From assembly GCF_963667555.1 (NCBI RefSeq), contig NZ_OY763421.1:2869562-2933561 (forward strand): a stretch of DNA of 64,000 nt. The letters are read 5' to 3'. Shown in pieces: positions 61,626-64,000 of the stretch. Made by a program: the position numbers and the translations under genes. A model generated the notes under the pieces. That model had not been told where the DNA came from, ran no database searches, and saw only the letters and a program-made list of their open reading frames with translations. This DNA is from an uncultured Methanolobus sp. (GTDB lineage Archaea > Halobacteriota > Methanosarcinia > Methanosarcinales > Methanosarcinaceae). Position 1 is the first letter of the stretch. Each line of letters starts with the position of its first letter.

Positions 61626-63007
61626 TGAAAATGAAAAAGATCCTATTATTAATGTTAGTTTTGTTGTTGCCACTGACAAATGTAGCAGCAGCAGGTATGA
61701 ACGCCGCAGCTTCAGGGGTAAATGTAGACCTGATGTCACAGAGTCCTTACCCTGCAAGACCGGGCGAAACAGTAGAATTAACAGTAAGTCTTCAGAACGA
61801 GGGCAGCAATGATCTTTCTGATGTAACAGTTACTGTTGATGCCGAATATCCTTTCACACAGGTATCCGGTGAATCCTTAACAAAAACGATATCTTTCCTT
61901 GAAGCACGTCAGGATGAAGAAGACGCAACAATTGTAAAATTCAAGTTGAAGGTAGATTCTGATGTTTCAGATGGAACTTATGATGTAGACATAATAGTAA
62001 AGGACAGTGACTCCGATTCAAGCTCCGTAACAACTCTTGAAGTTGAAGTACAGGGCAAGGAATACGCACAGATCGTTACTATCAGTGAATCAAGTATCGA
62101 TGTTGCAACCGTGGAACCTCTTGAGTTCGTCATAACCAACACCGGTTCATCTGCACTCAAGAACATGGAGATCTCATGGGACGAAGCTACAGGTGTAATA
62201 CTTCCGGTATACTCATCCAACACCAAGTACATAACTTATCTCGATGTGGGCGAATCCGCAACAGTAGTATATTCCGTAATGGCTGATGTGAATGCAGACC
62301 CGGGACTTTATCAGCTTGATATTACTCTTGAATTTGAGGACTATAATTCCAATACAACTTATATCAGTACAAAAGCAGGTCTCTTCGTAGGAGGAACCAC
62401 TGACTTTGACCTGAGTTACTCAGAAAGTGACGAAGGAGAAGTTTCACTGTCTCTTGCCAATGTAGGTAACAATGAAGCTTACTCTGTGAAGGTATCAATA
62501 CCTGAACAGGACAATTTCCAGGCAACAGGAAGTACATCAACAATTGTCGGTAACCTTGAGAAGGGTGACTATACAATCACATCATTCTCAATAACCCAGA
62601 CAAGCTCAATGCCTTCTATGGGTGATGATTCTGATAGCACTGCTCAGGCACAACCTTCTGAAATGACAGAAGAGGACATGGAAGCAATGCAGGAAGAAAT
62701 GGAAGCTAAAACCGAGCTTCTTGTAACCATTGAATATACCGATTCCGCAGGACAGAGACAAACCGTGGAAAAGGCAGTTCAGATCGAGGAACTGAGCGGC
62801 GGCACAATGGCAGCCGGAATGGCTGGCGGACCTGGAGGTCAGAGCTCATCATCATCTAACAGTTACCTGTTGTACGGTGCTGTTGCACTGGTAGTAGTAG
62901 TTGTAGGTTACAATTACAGAAAGAAGAAGATGCTCAAAGAGGGAACCTACGTACCACTCAATGTACAGCTCAGAGACCTTAAAAGGAAGATCATGAAGAA
63001 GGATTAA
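61625..63007 (+). CDS. Secreted, membrane-anchored beta-sandwich (COG1361-like) protein
   Basis: The 460-residue product has a signal peptide (ILLLMLVLLLPLTNVAAA) and three or so beta-sandwich repeats of the NEW3/CARDB type (PARPGETVELTVSLQNEGSNDL, VATVEPLEFVITNTGSSAL, GEVSLSLANVGNNEAYSVKV). An acidic Met-rich helix MTEEDMEAMQEEMEAKTE follows, then a Gly/Ser stretch, and a C-terminal transmembrane helix LLYGAVALVVVVVGYNY with a basic tail. It starts within the ATPase stop (TGATG). It is likely the extracytoplasmic partner of the exporter. Confidence 0.85.
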   Translation: MKMKKILLLMLVLLLPLTNVAAAGMNAAASGVNVDLMSQSPYPARPGETVELTVSLQNEGSNDLSDVTVTVDAEYPFTQVSGESLTKTISFLEARQDEEDATIVKFKLKVDSDVSDGTYDVDIIVKDSDSDSSSVTTLEVEVQGKEYAQIVTISESSIDVATVEPLEFVITNTGSSALKNMEISWDEATGVILPVYSSNTKYITYLDVGESATVVYSVMADVNADPGLYQLDITLEFEDYNSNTTYISTKAGLFVGGTTDFDLSYSESDEGEVSLSLANVGNNEAYSVKVSIPEQDNFQATGSTSTIVGNLEKGDYTITSFSITQTSSMPSMGDDSDSTAQAQPSEMTEEDMEAMQEEMEAKTELLVTIEYTDSAGQRQTVEKAVQIEELSGGTMAAGMAGGPGGQSSSSSNSYLLYGAVALVVVVVGYNYRKKKMLKEGTYVPLNVQLRDLKRKIMKKD

Positions 63008-63009
63008 AA

Positions 63010-64000
63010 ATGAGACGAAGCACCTATCTAAAGCTTGCTACGAATATCCTTGTTCACAGTAAGGTCAGAAGCTGGCTCACTATAATAGGTATCGTCATAG
63101 GTGTAGGATCAGTTGTCACCATCATGGCGCTGAGTGATAGTATGGCTGCAGATATGGAAGACAGGTTTGCTGATATGGACCTTACATTGATCCAGATCAG
63201 TCCCGGTTATTCCCATGCATCAATGGGAGGACCGGGAGGAGGAGGTCCACCTGGCATGGGTGGATCTTCAAGTTCTTCCTCTTCAGACGACGATGACCCG
63301 GAGTTGACCAAGAAGGATATACAGGCCTTAAAAGCGGTTGACAACATAGATTACATCTACGGACAGATATCCGGCAGTGATCTGGAAGTTTACTTCATGG
63401 GTCAGACCGCCGATCTTTCGGTGACAGGAGTTGATCCTCAGGTCTGGCAGTATACAGTAACCTATGAGCTGGAATCCGGCAGATTGCTGGATGCCTCTGA
63501 TAATAATGTCGTGGTTATAGGTTATGGTATAGCTCACGATATGTTTGACGATGAAGTAGGCCTGAACCGTGTGCTGACCATCGAAGGCAAATCATACAGG
63601 GTCGTAGGCATACTGGCAGAAGACGAAAGTGACAATGCGATCATCATGCCGATAGATGCAGCAGTTGAGATAATAGAGGATGCAGAAGATGATGTTTACG
63701 ATACTATTGTCGTAAAGGCATCTGACACTGACTATGTTGAAACTGTTGTTGAAGACATCGAAGAACGTCTGATGTTATCAAGAGGCATCATGGACGAAGA
63801 CGACAGGGACTTCTCTGTTTCAGATTCACTTTCACAGGCAGAGTCTGCCAGTGAGATGATGTCATCCATGACAATATTCCTTGGAGCCATAGCAGGAGTT
63901 TCACTTCTGGTAGGTTCAGTGGGTATTGCAAACACGATGCTTACATCAGTAATGGAGAAAACCAAGGAAATAGGTACGATGAAAGCTATCGGTGCCAAGA
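63010..64000 (+). CDS. MacB/FtsX-type ABC transporter permease (3' truncated by window end)
   Basis: The open frame runs to the right edge, giving 330 codons. The first helix WLTIIGIVIGVGSVVTIMAL near residue 26 is followed by a large extracytoplasmic MacB_PCD domain (VTGVDPQVWQYTV, RVVGILAED). The second helix IFLGAIAGVSLLVGSVGIANTML begins near 295, and the FtsX motif EIGTMKAIGAK is at the edge. A low-complexity insert of Gly, Pro, Ser and Asp lies at about residues 61-88, which is unusual in this domain. It starts two bases after the preceding stop. Confidence 0.92.
   Translation, partial: MRRSTYLKLATNILVHSKVRSWLTIIGIVIGVGSVVTIMALSDSMAADMEDRFADMDLTLIQISPGYSHASMGGPGGGGPPGMGGSSSSSSSDDDDPELTKKDIQALKAVDNIDYIYGQISGSDLEVYFMGQTADLSVTGVDPQVWQYTVTYELESGRLLDASDNNVVVIGYGIAHDMFDDEVGLNRVLTIEGKSYRVVGILAEDESDNAIIMPIDAAVEIIEDAEDDVYDTIVVKASDTDYVETVVEDIEERLMLSRGIMDEDDRDFSVSDSLSQAESASEMMSSMTIFLGAIAGVSLLVGSVGIANTMLTSVMEKTKEIGTMKAIGAK

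Overview
The window looks like a chromosomal segment of a methanogenic archaeon of the Methanosarcinales, most like Methanosarcinaceae genera such as Methanolobus, Methanococcoides or Methanosarcina. The genus cannot be fixed by eye. The evidence is the Fae-Hps fusion, the archaeal shikimate route (ADH synthase plus DHQ synthase II), a soluble HdrBC pair, the methanopterin enzyme MptA, the Methanosarcina-type DNA-binding protein MC1, split GMP synthase, the RaSEA archaeosine enzyme, S17e, SRP54 and the F420H2:NADP oxidoreductase. Most genes have Shine-Dalgarno sites, TTG and GTG starts are frequent, and promoters are TATA-like.

Layout. 0-1.4 kb: end of fae-hps, then tpiA. 1.4-3.4 kb: an AT-rich STAND/AAA-type ATPase gene broken by one in-frame TGA. 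3.5-8.5 kb: the operon aroA'-aroB'-aroD-aroE-tyrA on the minus strand, with TGTACA boxes in front. 8.5-17 kb: KaiC-like ATPase, guaA amidotransferase subunit, srp54, small membrane proteins, two identical initiator tRNA-Met genes, and a purine/MTA salvage pair. 17-31 kb: two half-ferritins, a methyltransferase/ATP-grasp fusion, dinB, rps17e-dapA-dapB, pyrBI, an Hps-RraA fusion with a prepilin-type peptidase, recQ. 31-42 kb: a PEF-CTERM surface protein, guaA ATP-PPase subunit with RaSEA, argB, MC1, mptA, acetyltransferases, tRNA-Arg, hdrBC. 42-53 kb: a nitrogen-assimilation block with glnA, a three-part archaeal glutamate synthase followed by an FrhB-like F420 subunit, a second glnA, a second GltB-like protein and fno.

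53-64 kb is the most unusual part. It encodes secreted acidic coiled-coil proteins. It then carries two tandem paralogous cassettes, each made of a secreted or anchored beta-rich protein, a membrane-anchored winged-helix regulator, a structured RNA and a small ORF. A MacB-type ABC exporter operon follows and runs off the end. The two RNA copies share three stems with compensatory base changes, near-identical unpaired loops and the same promoter, and the first stem begins where transcription is predicted to start. I do not recognise this RNA or this cassette as a described family.

Metabolic logic. The glnA/glt block assimilates ammonia. The FrhB-like subunit suggests that F420H2 is the electron donor for the glutamate synthase, and fno links F420H2 to NADPH. 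The aro operon and its candidate TrpY-like boxes suggest feedback by aromatic amino acids. I saw no CRISPR array, rRNA gene, insertion sequence or prophage.
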